From Xenorhabdus vietnamensis (GTDB taxonomy: Bacteria; Pseudomonadota; Gammaproteobacteria; Enterobacterales; Enterobacteriaceae), in the NCBI RefSeq assembly GCF_002127535.1, contig NZ_MUBJ01000011.1, forward strand, positions 35,024 through 99,023: a stretch of 64,000 nucleotides of DNA, in the 5' to 3' direction. The notes below the pieces were generated by a model. That model was given only the letters and a program-made list of their open reading frames with translations, made no database searches and had not been told where the DNA came from. The position numbers and the translations under genes are program-made. Below, in pieces: positions 36,768-47,531 of the stretch (position 1 is the first letter of the stretch; every line of letters begins with the position of its first letter).

Positions 36768-37667
36768 TTACTCTTTCTTCACAACCTTTATTTCACTGAT
36801 ATCTTTCTCTCCGAAAATATCTTTCTCTCCAAAAATATCTTTCTTTCCAAAAATATAGTGCATACCACAGAATTCACATTCCATGTCGATTTTGCCATCT
36901 TTATGCAAAATTTCCTGGAGATCGGCTTCTGGTAACGTCACTAAAGAATCAGCACAACGTTGCCGGGAGCAGGTGCAACGGAATTCTACCTGCTGAGGCT
37001 TATATAGAGTGACACCCTCTTCATGATAAAGGCGATACAAGACCTCTTTCGCGTCCAGCGTAAACAGCTCTTCTCCCTTAATGGTTGCCGTCAGTTGTAC
37101 CAAGTGGTCAAACATGTCTTCACTGTTTTCCTGCACCCCCGGCAGGATCTGCAATAACATGCCACCCGCTGCTATTTTTCCATCCAGCATTCCGGTACGG
37201 ATAAACAGGCGGGTTGGCAACTGTTCTGACTGTTTGAAATACGCATCCAGGCATTCTGCCAACGTATCACCGTCCAGCTCCACAACCCCCTGATAACGCT
37301 CACCTTCTGTTGGTGTCACTGTGATGACCATATAACCATTGCCGATCATGTCACGCAGGCTGCCTGCCGCATTCACTTCACCATCAATGCGAGCGGTGCC
37401 ACGCATCTGTTGCAGGTTGTTGCCATTGATCACCGCCAGTTTAACCGGGCCATCACCCTGAATTTGTACGGTGATGTCTCCATTGAATTTTAATGTAGCT
37501 GTCAACAAGCTGGTTGCGACCAACAATTCACCCAATAGCTGCTGTACGGGTTGAGGAAAATGATGGTTTTCCAGCATTCGCTGGTAAGTTTCACTAACAG
37601 AAACAAGCTCTCCCCTGACAGAATGGCTTTCAAATAAAAAGCGGTGTAATTGGTCATGTTTGGTCAT
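36768..37667 (-). CDS. hslO: redox-regulated chaperone Hsp33
   Basis: A 299-residue holdase activated by oxidation. The zinc-binding switch is intact: CTCSRQRC, then about 30 residues later CEFC. The N-terminal chaperone core ([18 protein letters not shown]) matches E. coli. The C-terminus is longer than the usual 292 because of a tandem repeat ([17 protein letters not shown]) just after the last cysteines. It is downstream of hslR in the conserved igaA-hslR-hslO-pckA arrangement, but yrfG is absent between igaA and hslR. Confidence 0.96.
   Translation of the reverse strand: MTKHDQLHRFLFESHSVRGELVSVSETYQRMLENHHFPQPVQQLLGELLVATSLLTATLKFNGDITVQIQGDGPVKLAVINGNNLQQMRGTARIDGEVNAAGSLRDMIGNGYMVITVTPTEGERYQGVVELDGDTLAECLDAYFKQSEQLPTRLFIRTGMLDGKIAAGGMLLQILPGVQENSEDMFDHLVQLTATIKGEELFTLDAKEVLYRLYHEEGVTLYKPQQVEFRCTCSRQRCADSLVTLPEADLQEILHKDGKIDMECEFCGMHYIFGKKDIFGEKDIFGEKDISEIKVVKKE
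36798..36851. repeat. three tandem copies of an 18-base unit in hslO
   Basis: The unit AATATCTTTCTCTCCAAA (plus strand) occurs three times in a row with 1-2 changes per copy, plus a partial fourth. It encodes a six-residue repeat at the end of Hsp33 (F-G-[EK]-K-D-I). A unit of six codons can expand or contract without shifting the frame. Confidence 0.85.
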
Positions 37668-37708
37668 AAATCTCTCTCATTCCACTGAGACGGTTATACT
37701 CTTTGTCT

Positions 37709-38131
37709 TTATTGAGTATCTTCCGGCCCATTTAATTTTGTGTTCTTGAATTTTATTAGTGTGCGCCGTTCTTTTTTATCTGGACGGCGATCAGGATGCG
37801 GCATCGTGAGCGCATTCATTTTACGGGCCAATGCCATTTTTTCCCGATTGATAATACTTGCTGCCGTTTCCTGATAAAGTTGCTGGGCTTCGGTGGCACT
37901 ACGTCTGTGACTGTGCAATGCCAAGACGAGCACCGTTTTTTCATCATTTCCCTGACGCAGCTTGATCTCTGCATTCAACTCAACCAGTTTACTCGGCTTA
38001 CTCCGCTGCCCATTATAATGGACTTTCCCCCCTTCAATCATTTCACGCGCGATAGAACGGGTTTTATAAAAACGGGCAGCCCACAGCCATTTATCAAGGC
38101 GAACAGCCTGATCGGTGTCTGAATTCTGCAT
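37709..38131 (-). CDS. hslR: ribosome-associated heat shock protein Hsp15
   Basis: A 140-residue RNA-binding protein with an S4 domain (VRLDKWLWAARFYKTRSIAREMIEGGKV, shown in part as RLDKWLWAARFYKTRS). E. coli Hsp15 binds stalled 50S subunits carrying nascent chains and helps recycle them. A basic tail (RRPDKKERRTLIKFKNTKL) follows. ATG at 38131 has GGGAGAAAC upstream; the longer frame from 38200 is not supported. Gap to igaA is only 80 bases. Confidence 0.95.
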   Translation of the reverse strand: MQNSDTDQAVRLDKWLWAARFYKTRSIAREMIEGGKVHYNGQRSKPSKLVELNAEIKLRQGNDEKTVLVLALHSHRRSATEAQQLYQETAASIINREKMALARKMNALTMPHPDRRPDKKERRTLIKFKNTKLNGPEDTQ

Positions 38132-38211
38132 GGATGTTTCTCCCAATGATCTAATCCACAAGCCTAATCTGCACAAGCAAAAACGGGCTGAGGGTAACAC
38201 AGCCCATCAAG

Positions 38212-40320
38212 TTATCGCCAATCCATCGACGGCGAAGGCAAATTGAAACGGTTATCATAGTATTGAGTGATATGCTGGAGACGTCGCTTGTTCTTCTGTT
38301 TTTTATTGATAAGCAAGATAGTATTGATGGTTAGCGTCGCCAACAATATCACTAACAGCAAACAACTTCCCAAATAACGAATGAAAGAAATGGAATCCAG
38401 CTCACGGTGCAACATGATATGACGAGTCCCATTGGAATCTACTGACAATCCTGTCACAATTCCCTCTGTTTCAAATGGCGTCCTCATATACAATTCTAAG
38501 GTATCACTCAATTCGTTCCACCGATCTAAAGCCGTGAAGTCGAATATATAGTTTGTCCGCAACGGATATTCGGTTAATGCCTTATTCTCATCACTACGCA
38601 GCAAAACGCCCCCCGGAGATGGACTATTTATAATCTTAAACAGATCCTCCATTTCGTTCAGGACAACTACCTTAGTCGTGTCATAAACCAGTTTTTCCAA
38701 CGCATCAGCACTGATAGAACGTAACAACACGTTAGTTCCATCCAGTTTTCCTGTTTCAGCATCTTTTGACAATTCATCCCAATTGTTGGCATCACTCAAA
38801 TTGACCAACGCAACTTTCAAACGGTCACAAACAACATCTTGCCGACATATTTTATGCGTCATCAAAGTGATTTGTGAAAAATTGTCGAGCAAGATCATGT
38901 CCGGTTTAGCAATAGTTTGTTTCTGGTCAGGATTGATTTTCCGGTTACGTTCACTTGAATACAATTGCTCACGGAGCATACTAAGCAGTTCTGCGATATT
39001 TTCGATAACTTCAGATTCCACTAAAGGTAATGGAGTTTCCCTATTCCAGTAGACCCCGCTACAGTCAAATGGTACGAATATTGTCTGATTGTATTGCCGT
39101 AAGGAATAGGGTGGAGAATAACACATCCCAGCCCCTTTGACCTTCAACACATCCCCTTTATTCAACGGCATATTTTGTAGCTCATCGACGCTGGTAATCA
39201 CCTTGGTATTGCTGCCATATAGCCAAGCCAAACTAAACCGCATGGATAAGCTTACCGGCTGGTAAAAATAAAGCACAAGCATGGCAATTATAGAGAAAGC
39301 CACTAGAATAAAGTTCTTATTGTAACGCTGATAAGGGTAGTGTTTCTCTTCTTCATGCAAAGAGAGATAACGCCCCTGCCGCACAACATGACAGTTGGCG
39401 TACATGTCAATATCTGTATTCTGATCAAGATCATGGGAAACATAAGGCTCCCAATGTGCGGGATATATCAGATCAATGCCGCCCAAAGAGATATTTTTTC
39501 TTTGCCTCTGCTCAAATTCGCTGAATATTCCCCATCGCTTCGGAATGCCACTGAAGCAATGGATATCTGCTAGTTTTCGGCCAGAAGGTAAACGAAAATG
39601 CGGCCAAAAACTTCCCAGAATGAACAGGAGCGCCATCAACATTAACCACGGAAGCATTGGAATGGGCACGAAAAGGGCCATAAACCACAGTGACAAACCC
39701 ACACACACCAGAGTGCCTTCCAGAATACCTGTTGATTTTCGCAAACGATATTCTTCCAATGCCTCTTTGCGGGTATACAGTAAATTAGCACTCGAATTAC
39801 CATTTTTTTGAATGGAAGCATGCTCGGTTTTTGCCGCCGTTCGCATGATGGGTAGATCTTGCTGATAATCTTTCAGAGAGTGGCCATTAACCGTGATAAC
39901 AAGTGGCGTTGATGTGGTTCGTACAACCTCAATCGTATTCTGTTGCTTGATAAATGGTTCAAGCCATACAGGCAAATGTATTTCCATTTCATCAAGATAA
40001 TAGCGCCAATGATGCACGCCATTCGTTGCAGCAGAAAAACGGGTGATAGGATGAGTAATGATATAAACATTATTATGTTTAATGGGTAACACCGGATAAT
40101 CAGCTCTGCGTCTACTATTCGTCGCCATCGAGAGGCTGGTATTTCGCACATAAGATTCTATAGCTTGATATTCTTCAGTATTCAGCTTACGACTGGTTGT
40201 TTTGGCAATTGACTGTAGATAACGCGCATTATCAAGCCGCCTCCATCTGAAAGTCAGAAAGGAAGCCATTATAATCAGGCTAATGATAAAAATAGCCAAT
40301 ATAATGACCAATGAGCTCAT
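38212..40320 (-). CDS. igaA: intracellular growth attenuator / Rcs regulator IgaA (UmoB)
   Basis: A 702-residue inner-membrane protein that restrains the Rcs phosphorelay; UmoB in Proteus. Membrane segments are visible at about 4-24, 200-240, 330-350 and 640-665. The large cytosolic segment includes IHCFSGIPKRWGIF and the periplasmic part GKLDGTNVLLRSISADALE, as in E. coli YrfF. ATG at 40320 aligns with the E. coli start and has GGAG at 6 bases; an earlier ATG at 40338 lacks this. It stands divergent from nudE. Loss in Salmonella is lethal through Rcs overactivation, so it is probably essential here too. Confidence 0.93.
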   Translation of the reverse strand: MSSLVIILAIFIISLIIMASFLTFRWRRLDNARYLQSIAKTTSRKLNTEEYQAIESYVRNTSLSMATNSRRRADYPVLPIKHNNVYIITHPITRFSAATNGVHHWRYYLDEMEIHLPVWLEPFIKQQNTIEVVRTTSTPLVITVNGHSLKDYQQDLPIMRTAAKTEHASIQKNGNSSANLLYTRKEALEEYRLRKSTGILEGTLVCVGLSLWFMALFVPIPMLPWLMLMALLFILGSFWPHFRLPSGRKLADIHCFSGIPKRWGIFSEFEQRQRKNISLGGIDLIYPAHWEPYVSHDLDQNTDIDMYANCHVVRQGRYLSLHEEEKHYPYQRYNKNFILVAFSIIAMLVLYFYQPVSLSMRFSLAWLYGSNTKVITSVDELQNMPLNKGDVLKVKGAGMCYSPPYSLRQYNQTIFVPFDCSGVYWNRETPLPLVESEVIENIAELLSMLREQLYSSERNRKINPDQKQTIAKPDMILLDNFSQITLMTHKICRQDVVCDRLKVALVNLSDANNWDELSKDAETGKLDGTNVLLRSISADALEKLVYDTTKVVVLNEMEDLFKIINSPSPGGVLLRSDENKALTEYPLRTNYIFDFTALDRWNELSDTLELYMRTPFETEGIVTGLSVDSNGTRHIMLHRELDSISFIRYLGSCLLLVILLATLTINTILLINKKQKNKRRLQHITQYYDNRFNLPSPSMDWR

Positions 40321-40676
40321 TATTTTCTCCACGCTCATAACCGCAATACAGAGATCAGCAGAATAACAATCTCTTGAAACACATAGAATCAGGCTATTCC
40401 TATTCTGGCTTTCTATTTTTAATTTTATTCACAAAAGGATATATAAATTTTCTAATACCTTTTCATAAAATAAAGGCTTTTTGCAAGGACAAGATAGCAA
40501 TAAAAATACATTCAAGCGATAATCGCTATCATTTACTAACATAATCAGCCATATTAAAGCAAAATTTGGATGGTGTCCCATTTGATTACGGAACTTAAAT
40601 CAAACAGTAATGTTTAAGTTGTTGGGTACATTATTATTTTCAATTATCCGGTATATAAAAACCATCAGGGGTAAGC
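40321..40676. other. igaA-nudE divergent intergenic region
   Basis: A 356-base AT-rich gap. It contains a dyad AGCGATAATCGCT at about 40516-40528 of unknown meaning and no coding frame. Promoters for both genes must lie here. Confidence 0.35.
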
Positions 40677-41228
40677 ATGATTGAACTAAAAAAACCTAAG
40701 ATACTGAATATAAATAACATTGCCCATTCACGCTTATTCAGTATTCAATCTGTTGATCTTGAATTCAGCAATGGTGTAAAACGAGTTTATGAACGAATGA
40801 AACCAACAAATCGTGAAGCCGTTCTAATTATTCCAGTTATCGGAGATGAATTAATTCTTATTCACGAATATGCTGTTGGCATTGAACAATACGAGCTGGG
40901 TTTTCCCAAAGGTGCTATTGATGCTGGAGAGAGCATTTTTGCAGCAGCTAATCGTGAATTGAAGGAAGAAATTGGTTTCGGAGCGGAAAAACTAGAACTG
41001 TTGACAAAATTAACTATGGCACCCTCCTATTTTTCCAGCAAGATGAATATTGTAATTGCTCATGATCTTTATCCAGAATGCCTGAAAGGCGATGAGCCAG
41101 AGCCACTGGTACAAGTACGATGGCCAATATCTGACATGATGTCATTGCTGGAACATCCCGATTTCAACGAAGCCAGAAATGTCAGCGCCCTTTTTTTTGC
41201 TCAGAAACACCTGCAAGCAAAAAAATAA
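40677..41228 (+). CDS. nudE: ADP compounds hydrolase NudE
   Basis: A 183-residue Nudix hydrolase that splits ADP-ribose, AP3A and NADH-type ADP compounds. The Nudix box GAIDAGESIFAAANRELK followed by EEIGF is complete. The N-terminal beta domain (EFSNGVKRVYERMKPTNREA) is typical. In E. coli nudE lies next to igaA and mrcA, as here. A 22-base perfect hairpin lies 26 bases downstream. Confidence 0.95.
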   Translation: MIELKKPKILNINNIAHSRLFSIQSVDLEFSNGVKRVYERMKPTNREAVLIIPVIGDELILIHEYAVGIEQYELGFPKGAIDAGESIFAAANRELKEEIGFGAEKLELLTKLTMAPSYFSSKMNIVIAHDLYPECLKGDEPEPLVQVRWPISDMMSLLEHPDFNEARNVSALFFAQKHLQAKK

Positions 41229-41719
41229 TGAGAAATATTATCCCATTAACTTTCTTAAAATGGGTATGGCAAATTGGTATTGGGATATCAATTTGCCATA
41301 CCCATTTTAAACAAAAACACAAAGATGAAAAATAAACACTTGAATAAAGTAAGGTTTAATTTTATATGTGCAATAACCTGAATGATATTCATAAAAAAAT
41401 AATTTAGTTTATCAAAAATAATAAATAAACATCTTAATTATACCCTTAATATTAATTCGCATCATAATCATATATTTCCTACTAAAAAATTCCTTTCATT
41501 AATTAATGCTATATTTCAGTTGAACATATTGAAATAAAATCATTTTTTAATAAACGATCATAACCTAAATATATTTTAGGCTGGATAACCATCACTGGCA
41601 GACCATAGTGTAACCATGCTTATAAGCAAAACTAAACATAACTCATGATTATAAGCTGAAAATAGGAATGTTGTTTTTGTTTTCTCTAACCACGCTTTCT
41701 ATTTAAAAGGTAACCAATT
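41229..41719. other. AT-rich gap after nudE
   Basis: The 491-base region holds the long inverted repeat at 41255-41310 and otherwise A/T-rich sequence with no coding frame. It is probably the regulatory region of the former TcA gene that follows. Confidence 0.4.
41255..41310. repeat. 22-base perfect inverted repeat
   Basis: Arms TTAAAATGGGTATGGCAAAT (plus TG) at 41255-41276 and its exact complement at 41289-41310, loop of 12 bases. The stem is unusually long and lies 26 bases after nudE. It could be a terminator or a small repeat element; no run of T follows. Confidence 0.75.
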
Positions 41720-44661
41720 ATGGCAAATAAGATAGAATCACGGATTAGTTATAAAACCCTCTTTAACGATAATCAGGATCTCTACTGTTTCCCAAATTTA
41801 CCTGAGGCCAACGATGGGCCTTTGGCCTATTTGGTTGATTTATATCAACAGGTTCGGTTATTTGAGAGCGTTGCAGATAAAGACGGCTCCCTATTTCTCA
41901 GCCAACGCCGGCCAGATATTGATAAATTACTGCTTGATAGCCCCAAAATAAAACAGAAGATGATGTTCTCTATTATCTGAGGCAAGTCAATCAGATAGGC
42001 CAAACTCCACCACCAAAAAATGTCTGGACTGCCGAGCAGGCCGCAAACAATCTGGCAGAATTAATCGGTTGGTCGAGCAAGGAAATCCAGCAAGTAACGA
42101 ATGGCTTCAACCCTAACGTGGCACAAAATCTTGTCGGCGTCAGTACAATTATGCGCCTTAAGGTATTGGCAGAAAAAAGTAATATCTCCGCTCAGCCATT
42201 ACTGGATGTTGCCAGGTTATCAAGCACATCCAGCTATGATAACTGGGAGCAAGTCAGCAGCGCATTGTTTGCCGCCTGTACGCCCGAAGAGCAAATTAAA
42301 CTGGAAGGTACAATTAATGAACGCTGGCGGGATGCCCTCATTGAGTACCTGATGGGTCAATGGCTGCCATCTGATGATAAGTTGTCAGATATCACTACCA
42401 TTGAAGCTCTATCGAATTACTTCCTGACTGACTTACAGGTTGCCTCAGAAGTCAGTACCAGCAGGGTGGCTTTCACTATCGCCAGCTTGCAACGCTATCT
42501 ATTCCGTCTGTTTTCCCATCTGGAAATAGGCTATGGCGTACAAACTATCAGTGATGAGCGGATTGAGCATTGGAACCGCAACCTTAGCCAATATGCTCAC
42601 TGGCAGGCATGGCAAAAACAGAAGAATTTTCCTGGCTTACAGTTTTCCCGTTTATTACCAGAAGGCCCTGTTCCATTACCAGCTCAAACTCTGGATACAA
42701 GAGGGAGATAATCTTTATCGCCAATTGACCAGAGACAGCCTGAATGAAGCTAATTTATGCTACCAACAGGCGCTACAATTGCTTGGTACATTACCGGAAG
42801 GTTTAGATGTTACACACTGGCACCCACCACGCTTGAAAAGATTAAGGTGGACTTTAAACCCGAAGTCCGAGTCGTTGATGGTCGTCCTTTTGTGTCACCC
42901 TTTAATATACAACTCATTAAATACCAAAAAACGCTGAATAGCCGCCTGTACAATCTCCGTCACGGCCTGACGCTGGATGGCAAAGTACTGCCATTGCCAC
43001 TGTATACAGGTGCCGAAGGGGATGACAGCCTGATGCGACGCAATACCGGTAGTTCCATCACCAGTTGGAACCATTTGCAGCAGCAAGTTCCGCCTTATCG
43101 TTTCCCAAGCATGTTGAAACGCGCGAGCGATGCAGTGAAACAACTCATTCAAATGGGACATCGGTTATTCGGTGCCATAGAAAGTGAGGTCAATGCCAAA
43201 CAAGAAGTGCTGGAACAATCACAGGTTCTTAGATTGTCTGCTTTCGCCATCGAACTACAGCAAGAAGCCATCCAAATTGCTCAGTTGGGTAAAGCTACGC
43301 TGGAAGAAAGTAAAAAGATGGCACAAGAGCGGTATGAGCATTATCACAACTTATACGATGAGAATCTTTCCGCTCAGGAAATCTCAGCCCTCGCATTCAA
43401 AACATCATCAGAAGTTGTCAAAGCTGCGGCAGCTCCTTTTTATGCGGCAGGCGCAGCACTGGAAGTCGTCCCTAATATTTTTGGTCTGGCTGTGGGGGGT
43501 GGGAAATATGCAGCACCAATTAAAAACGCCGCCATTATTTCTGAATTGATTTCTGATGGATTAGCCCTTACCGCAGATAGACTTCAGGACAGTGCCGATT
43601 ACGCCCGCCGTCGCCAAGAGTGGGAAATTGAGTACAAACAGGCACAAAGCGAAATCAATATTATTGAGCGTCAATTGCAGGAGCAGGAATTACTGATCAA
43701 AAGTGCCAATACAGCACTACGGGAAGCTCAGGCTCAACAAGCCGCAGCCCGTGAGTTATATGAGTTCATGACAACGGGGTTTTTGATCGTGCCGACCTAT
43801 CAATGGCTGATGGGACGGCTTGCAGCTCTGTATGCTCCTGCCTATGACGCCGTGCTTTCGCTGTGTCTGATGGCAGAAGCAAGCTGGCGTTATGAAGTAG
43901 GGGATTATCAGCGCAGAAGCTTTATCAAAACCACGGCGTGGAATGATTCTTATCGTGGCCTGCTGGCAGGGGAATCATTACAATTGGATTTGCTGCAAAT
44001 GGAAAATGCGTGGCTACAGCGCAATGAACGCCGCATGAATATCAAGAAAACTATTTCCCTCAGTGAATTACTGACAGAGAATGAATTAAAGAATCAAATC
44101 GAGAAAAAACAGATGGTCAGCTTTACACTGAATTCCAAGCTGTTTGATACCAATTATCCCGGACATTACCTGCGTCAAATCAAACGGATTTCCGTATCAA
44201 TTACGCTGAGTAACTGGAATGTCACTCTAATTCCATCAACAGAAATCAGTGCCGTTCTGACCCAAACAGGCAGTTCAACACTAACCAGCGCAGATATTGA
44301 AGGGGTGAACTGGCTTTATGATCCCAACAGGAAAGCAGGCAGCAGTAAAAATATTGTTAACAACCTGCGTGCCCAACAGCAAATCGCACTTTCTTCCCTG
44401 AATGAAGATGATGGCAGTGCAGCAAAAGAAAACTGGCTGTACACCCTGATGTTTGATGATGACCGTTACCTGCCATTTGAAGGTACTGGCACCATTTCAA
44501 CATGGACACTGGAGTTCCCTGATAAGCAGGTGATCAATAAAATATTTAAAGATTCTCCGTACTTATGGCGGTTAAAAGACATCAACATTCATGTGCACTA
44601 TACGGCTATGGATGGAGGTAAACAATTTGCCAAGGCTGTAAAAGATAAAGTGGATAAGTAG
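41720..44661 (+). pseudogene. decayed TcA-type insecticidal toxin gene
   Basis: Translation in three changing frames gives pieces of a Tc toxin A subunit. Residues 1-75 of the first frame (GPLAYLVDLYQQVRLFESVA, RRPDIDKLLLD) are the TcA N-terminal (VRP1-like) start. A frame change near 41955 leads into about 230 residues of the mid-protein (SRVAFTIASLQRYLFRLFSH). A second near 42650 leads to IQEGDNLYRQLTRDSLNEAN, and a third near 42840 leads to the TcA C-terminal channel/TcB-binding part (SRLYNLRHGLTLDGKVLPLP to the end, about 600 residues open). Intact TcA proteins have about 2,300-2,500 residues; this one has lost most of its middle. A non-functional relic is likely, though the last part could still be translated. 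Confidence 0.85.
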
Positions 44662-44796
44662 TAGTCTGATAATAAACAGTTATTGCTATTGATTTATTGA
44701 AACTTGATTTATTGAGACTATAGAAAAAGGCTCCGTCAATTTCACGACAGGGCCTTTTGAGTTTTGGTTACTTTACATTTGATTTTTAAACATTAA

Positions 44797-47328
44797 TCAG
44801 AACAACTCATGGCTTTCACCATTCTCAGTCACTGTCGTCCCCACATCAGGCACGGCATATTCCATCGGCTGTGTGCCATCAATGAAATACTCTTTGCGGG
44901 AATTGCCACCACCATCAGATAACTTACCCGTGACCCGATCAATCGTGGCAGAGACAATCCCAGCTGGAGGTTCTATTTTCTTCTCCGGTACACCTTCCAA
45001 CGCAGCTTTCATGAAATCATCCCAAATTGGCTGAGCCGTCTTCGCGCCACCTTCGCCTTTGAGGGCCGGAGTCCGTCCCAAACTACGGCTATGTTCATCG
45101 AAACCAATCCAGGCCGTCGCCACCATATTCGGGCCATAGCCAGAGAACCACGCATCTTTAGAACTGTTGGTCGTTCCTGTTTTACCACCAATGTCACGGC
45201 GTTTTAAATCACGGGCTGCACGCCAGCCTGTCCCCATCCAACCCGGCTCACCAAAAACATTGGTATTCAAGGCATCATGGATAAGGAATGCCAACGGTGT
45301 ACTGATAACGTGTGGAGCATATTGTTGATCATCCACCTTAACAATTCCCGATACGCTTTCTAACTCTGGTTGAGGCGGCAAGGCTGAATTTTGCGGAACG
45401 TCAGAGTGAGCCACGTTCTCAATGGAATCTTCAGACAATTCAATGGAACGTGCTGTTTCACCATAAATTACCGGAATATTTTCACATTGCGGGCAAGCAA
45501 TTTTAGGTTTCGCTTCAAACAGCACTTTCCCTTCATCATTTTCAATTTTGCTGATGAAGTAAGGGTCAACCAAATAACCCCCGTTCGCCATTACTGCATA
45601 GCCACGAACTAATTGCATCGGCGTAAAGGAAGGAGATCCCAGAGCCAAAGACTCTGTACGTACAACGTTTTCCCCCGGAAAACCAAAGCGCTTCAAGTAA
45701 TCTGCGGCGTAATCAACCCCCATAGCCCGCATGGCACGAACCATCACCACGTTTTTGGATTGCCCCAATCCCTGACGCAATCGAATTGGTCCATCATAAG
45801 TCGGTGGTGAGTTTTTCGGACGCCAATCCGTCCCAGCTCCGGCATCCCAACGGCTGATAGGCGCATCATTCAACAATGAAGCCAACGTCAGCCCTTTGTC
45901 CATTGCTGCGGTATACAGGAATGGCTTGATATTAGAGCCTACCTGACGCAACGATTGTGTCACACGGTTGAATTTACTCAGTTCAAAATCAAATCCCCCC
46001 ACCAACGCTTCTACCGCACCGTTCATCGGATTGAGGGAAACCAGAGCCGCGTTAACTTCAGGGAGTTGAGCCAACCACCAAGCGTCATTGACTTTTCTGA
46101 CCCAAATTTGTTCACCAGCCCGAATGACTTCATTGACACTACGTGGCACAGCCCCTTGCAGGCTGTCAGTTTTGAATGGACGCGCCCAGCGAACACCCGC
46201 CATCGTCAAATCAACTTTACTGCCATCCACCAGCATAGCCTGCGCCTGACTGGCATTGGTTTTCATCACAACAGCCGGCAACAGAGGACCATATTTGGGT
46301 AAGGTTTTCAACTTATCGATAATCTGTGTTTGGCTCCATGTTGGCTGATTGGCTTTCCATAACACTTCCTGAGGACCGCGATAACCATGGCGAACATCAT
46401 AGTCAATCACATTGGCACGAACGGCATCAACAGCCGCCAACTGAGGTTTGCGCGTGATGGTGGTATAAACCTTATAACCATCTGTATAGGCATTTTCACC
46501 ATAACGGTTAATCATCTCCTGACGAGCCATTTCGGTTAAATAAGGCGCAGAGAAAACAATCTGTGGAGCGTGATAACTAGCAACCAATTTCTCTTCTCTG
46601 GCTTCATCATACTGATGCCGAGTGATATATCCCTCTTCCAGCATCCGCATCAGAACCACATTGCGGCGACTAATCGCCCGATCATAGGAATAGAGCGGGT
46701 TAAAAGTTGAAGGGGCCTTCGGCAATCCGGCAATCATCGCCATTTCGCTCAATGTCAACTGATTGACACTCTTGCCAAAATAGACATGCGCCGCAGCACC
46801 AACGCCATAAGCACGATAACCGAGATAGATCTTGTTGAGATATAGCTCAAGGATTTCATCCTTAGTGAGCAATTGCTCAATCTTAATCGCCAAAAATGCC
46901 TCTTTCGCTTTACGTATCAACGTTTTCTCTCGGCTGAGAAAAAAGTTTCTCGCAAGCTGCTGAGTAATGGTACTCGCCCCCTGAGAAGCATGACCAGAAG
47001 TCATCACCACCGAAGCAGCCCGGATAATCCCGATGGGATCAACACCATGGTGTTCATAAAAACGGCTATCTTCTGTGGCAATAAAAGCTTTCATCATTAA
47101 GGGGGGCATTTCTGCCAAGGCAAGGGGCAAACGACGCTTTTCACCATATTGGGCTATTAATTCGCCATCGGCACTGAACACCTGCATAGGTGTTTGTAGT
47201 CGGACATCCTTTAAAGTCGCAACATCTGGAAGCTGTGGCTCGATATATTTGTACAAACCAAAAATCGAGGCGGTTCCCAATAAAATGCAAACAACAATAA
47301 GGATCAAAAAATACTTTATGAACTTCAC
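44797..47328 (-). CDS. mrcA: penicillin-binding protein 1A
   Basis: An 843-residue bifunctional peptidoglycan synthase. A short cytosolic start and one membrane anchor (about residues 5-27) are followed by the glycosyltransferase domain with TEDSRFYEHHGVD and GASTITQQLARN. The transpeptidase domain follows, with the nucleophile in GSNIKPFLYTAAM, SKNVVMVRAM as the SxN box, and GGKTGTTNSSKDAWF as the KTG box. Length and order match E. coli PBP1A. It is divergent from the hof operon, as in E. coli. An imperfect hairpin at about 44727-44757 may terminate it. Confidence 0.97.
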   Translation of the reverse strand: MKFIKYFLILIVVCILLGTASIFGLYKYIEPQLPDVATLKDVRLQTPMQVFSADGELIAQYGEKRRLPLALAEMPPLMMKAFIATEDSRFYEHHGVDPIGIIRAASVVMTSGHASQGASTITQQLARNFFLSREKTLIRKAKEAFLAIKIEQLLTKDEILELYLNKIYLGYRAYGVGAAAHVYFGKSVNQLTLSEMAMIAGLPKAPSTFNPLYSYDRAISRRNVVLMRMLEEGYITRHQYDEAREEKLVASYHAPQIVFSAPYLTEMARQEMINRYGENAYTDGYKVYTTITRKPQLAAVDAVRANVIDYDVRHGYRGPQEVLWKANQPTWSQTQIIDKLKTLPKYGPLLPAVVMKTNASQAQAMLVDGSKVDLTMAGVRWARPFKTDSLQGAVPRSVNEVIRAGEQIWVRKVNDAWWLAQLPEVNAALVSLNPMNGAVEALVGGFDFELSKFNRVTQSLRQVGSNIKPFLYTAAMDKGLTLASLLNDAPISRWDAGAGTDWRPKNSPPTYDGPIRLRQGLGQSKNVVMVRAMRAMGVDYAADYLKRFGFPGENVVRTESLALGSPSFTPMQLVRGYAVMANGGYLVDPYFISKIENDEGKVLFEAKPKIACPQCENIPVIYGETARSIELSEDSIENVAHSDVPQNSALPPQPELESVSGIVKVDDQQYAPHVISTPLAFLIHDALNTNVFGEPGWMGTGWRAARDLKRRDIGGKTGTTNSSKDAWFSGYGPNMVATAWIGFDEHSRSLGRTPALKGEGGAKTAQPIWDDFMKAALEGVPEKKIEPPAGIVSATIDRVTGKLSDGGGNSRKEYFIDGTQPMEYAVPDVGTTVTENGESHELF

Positions 47329-47531
47329 CTGAGATTTCTCACGCCATGTTAATCGGGCAGTTTATAAACGATCAGTACGTAGTATAAAAGGCTTAGTGTA
47401 AAGGGATCAGTATAAAGGCTATACAACGCTATGAATATGACCTTTCACCAATACCACTTTCATAAATAGCAGCTTTTCATTAGGTTTTTGTTAACTTTAG
47501 GTTCGTTGATAGTAGATAAGGAGATCTCTAC

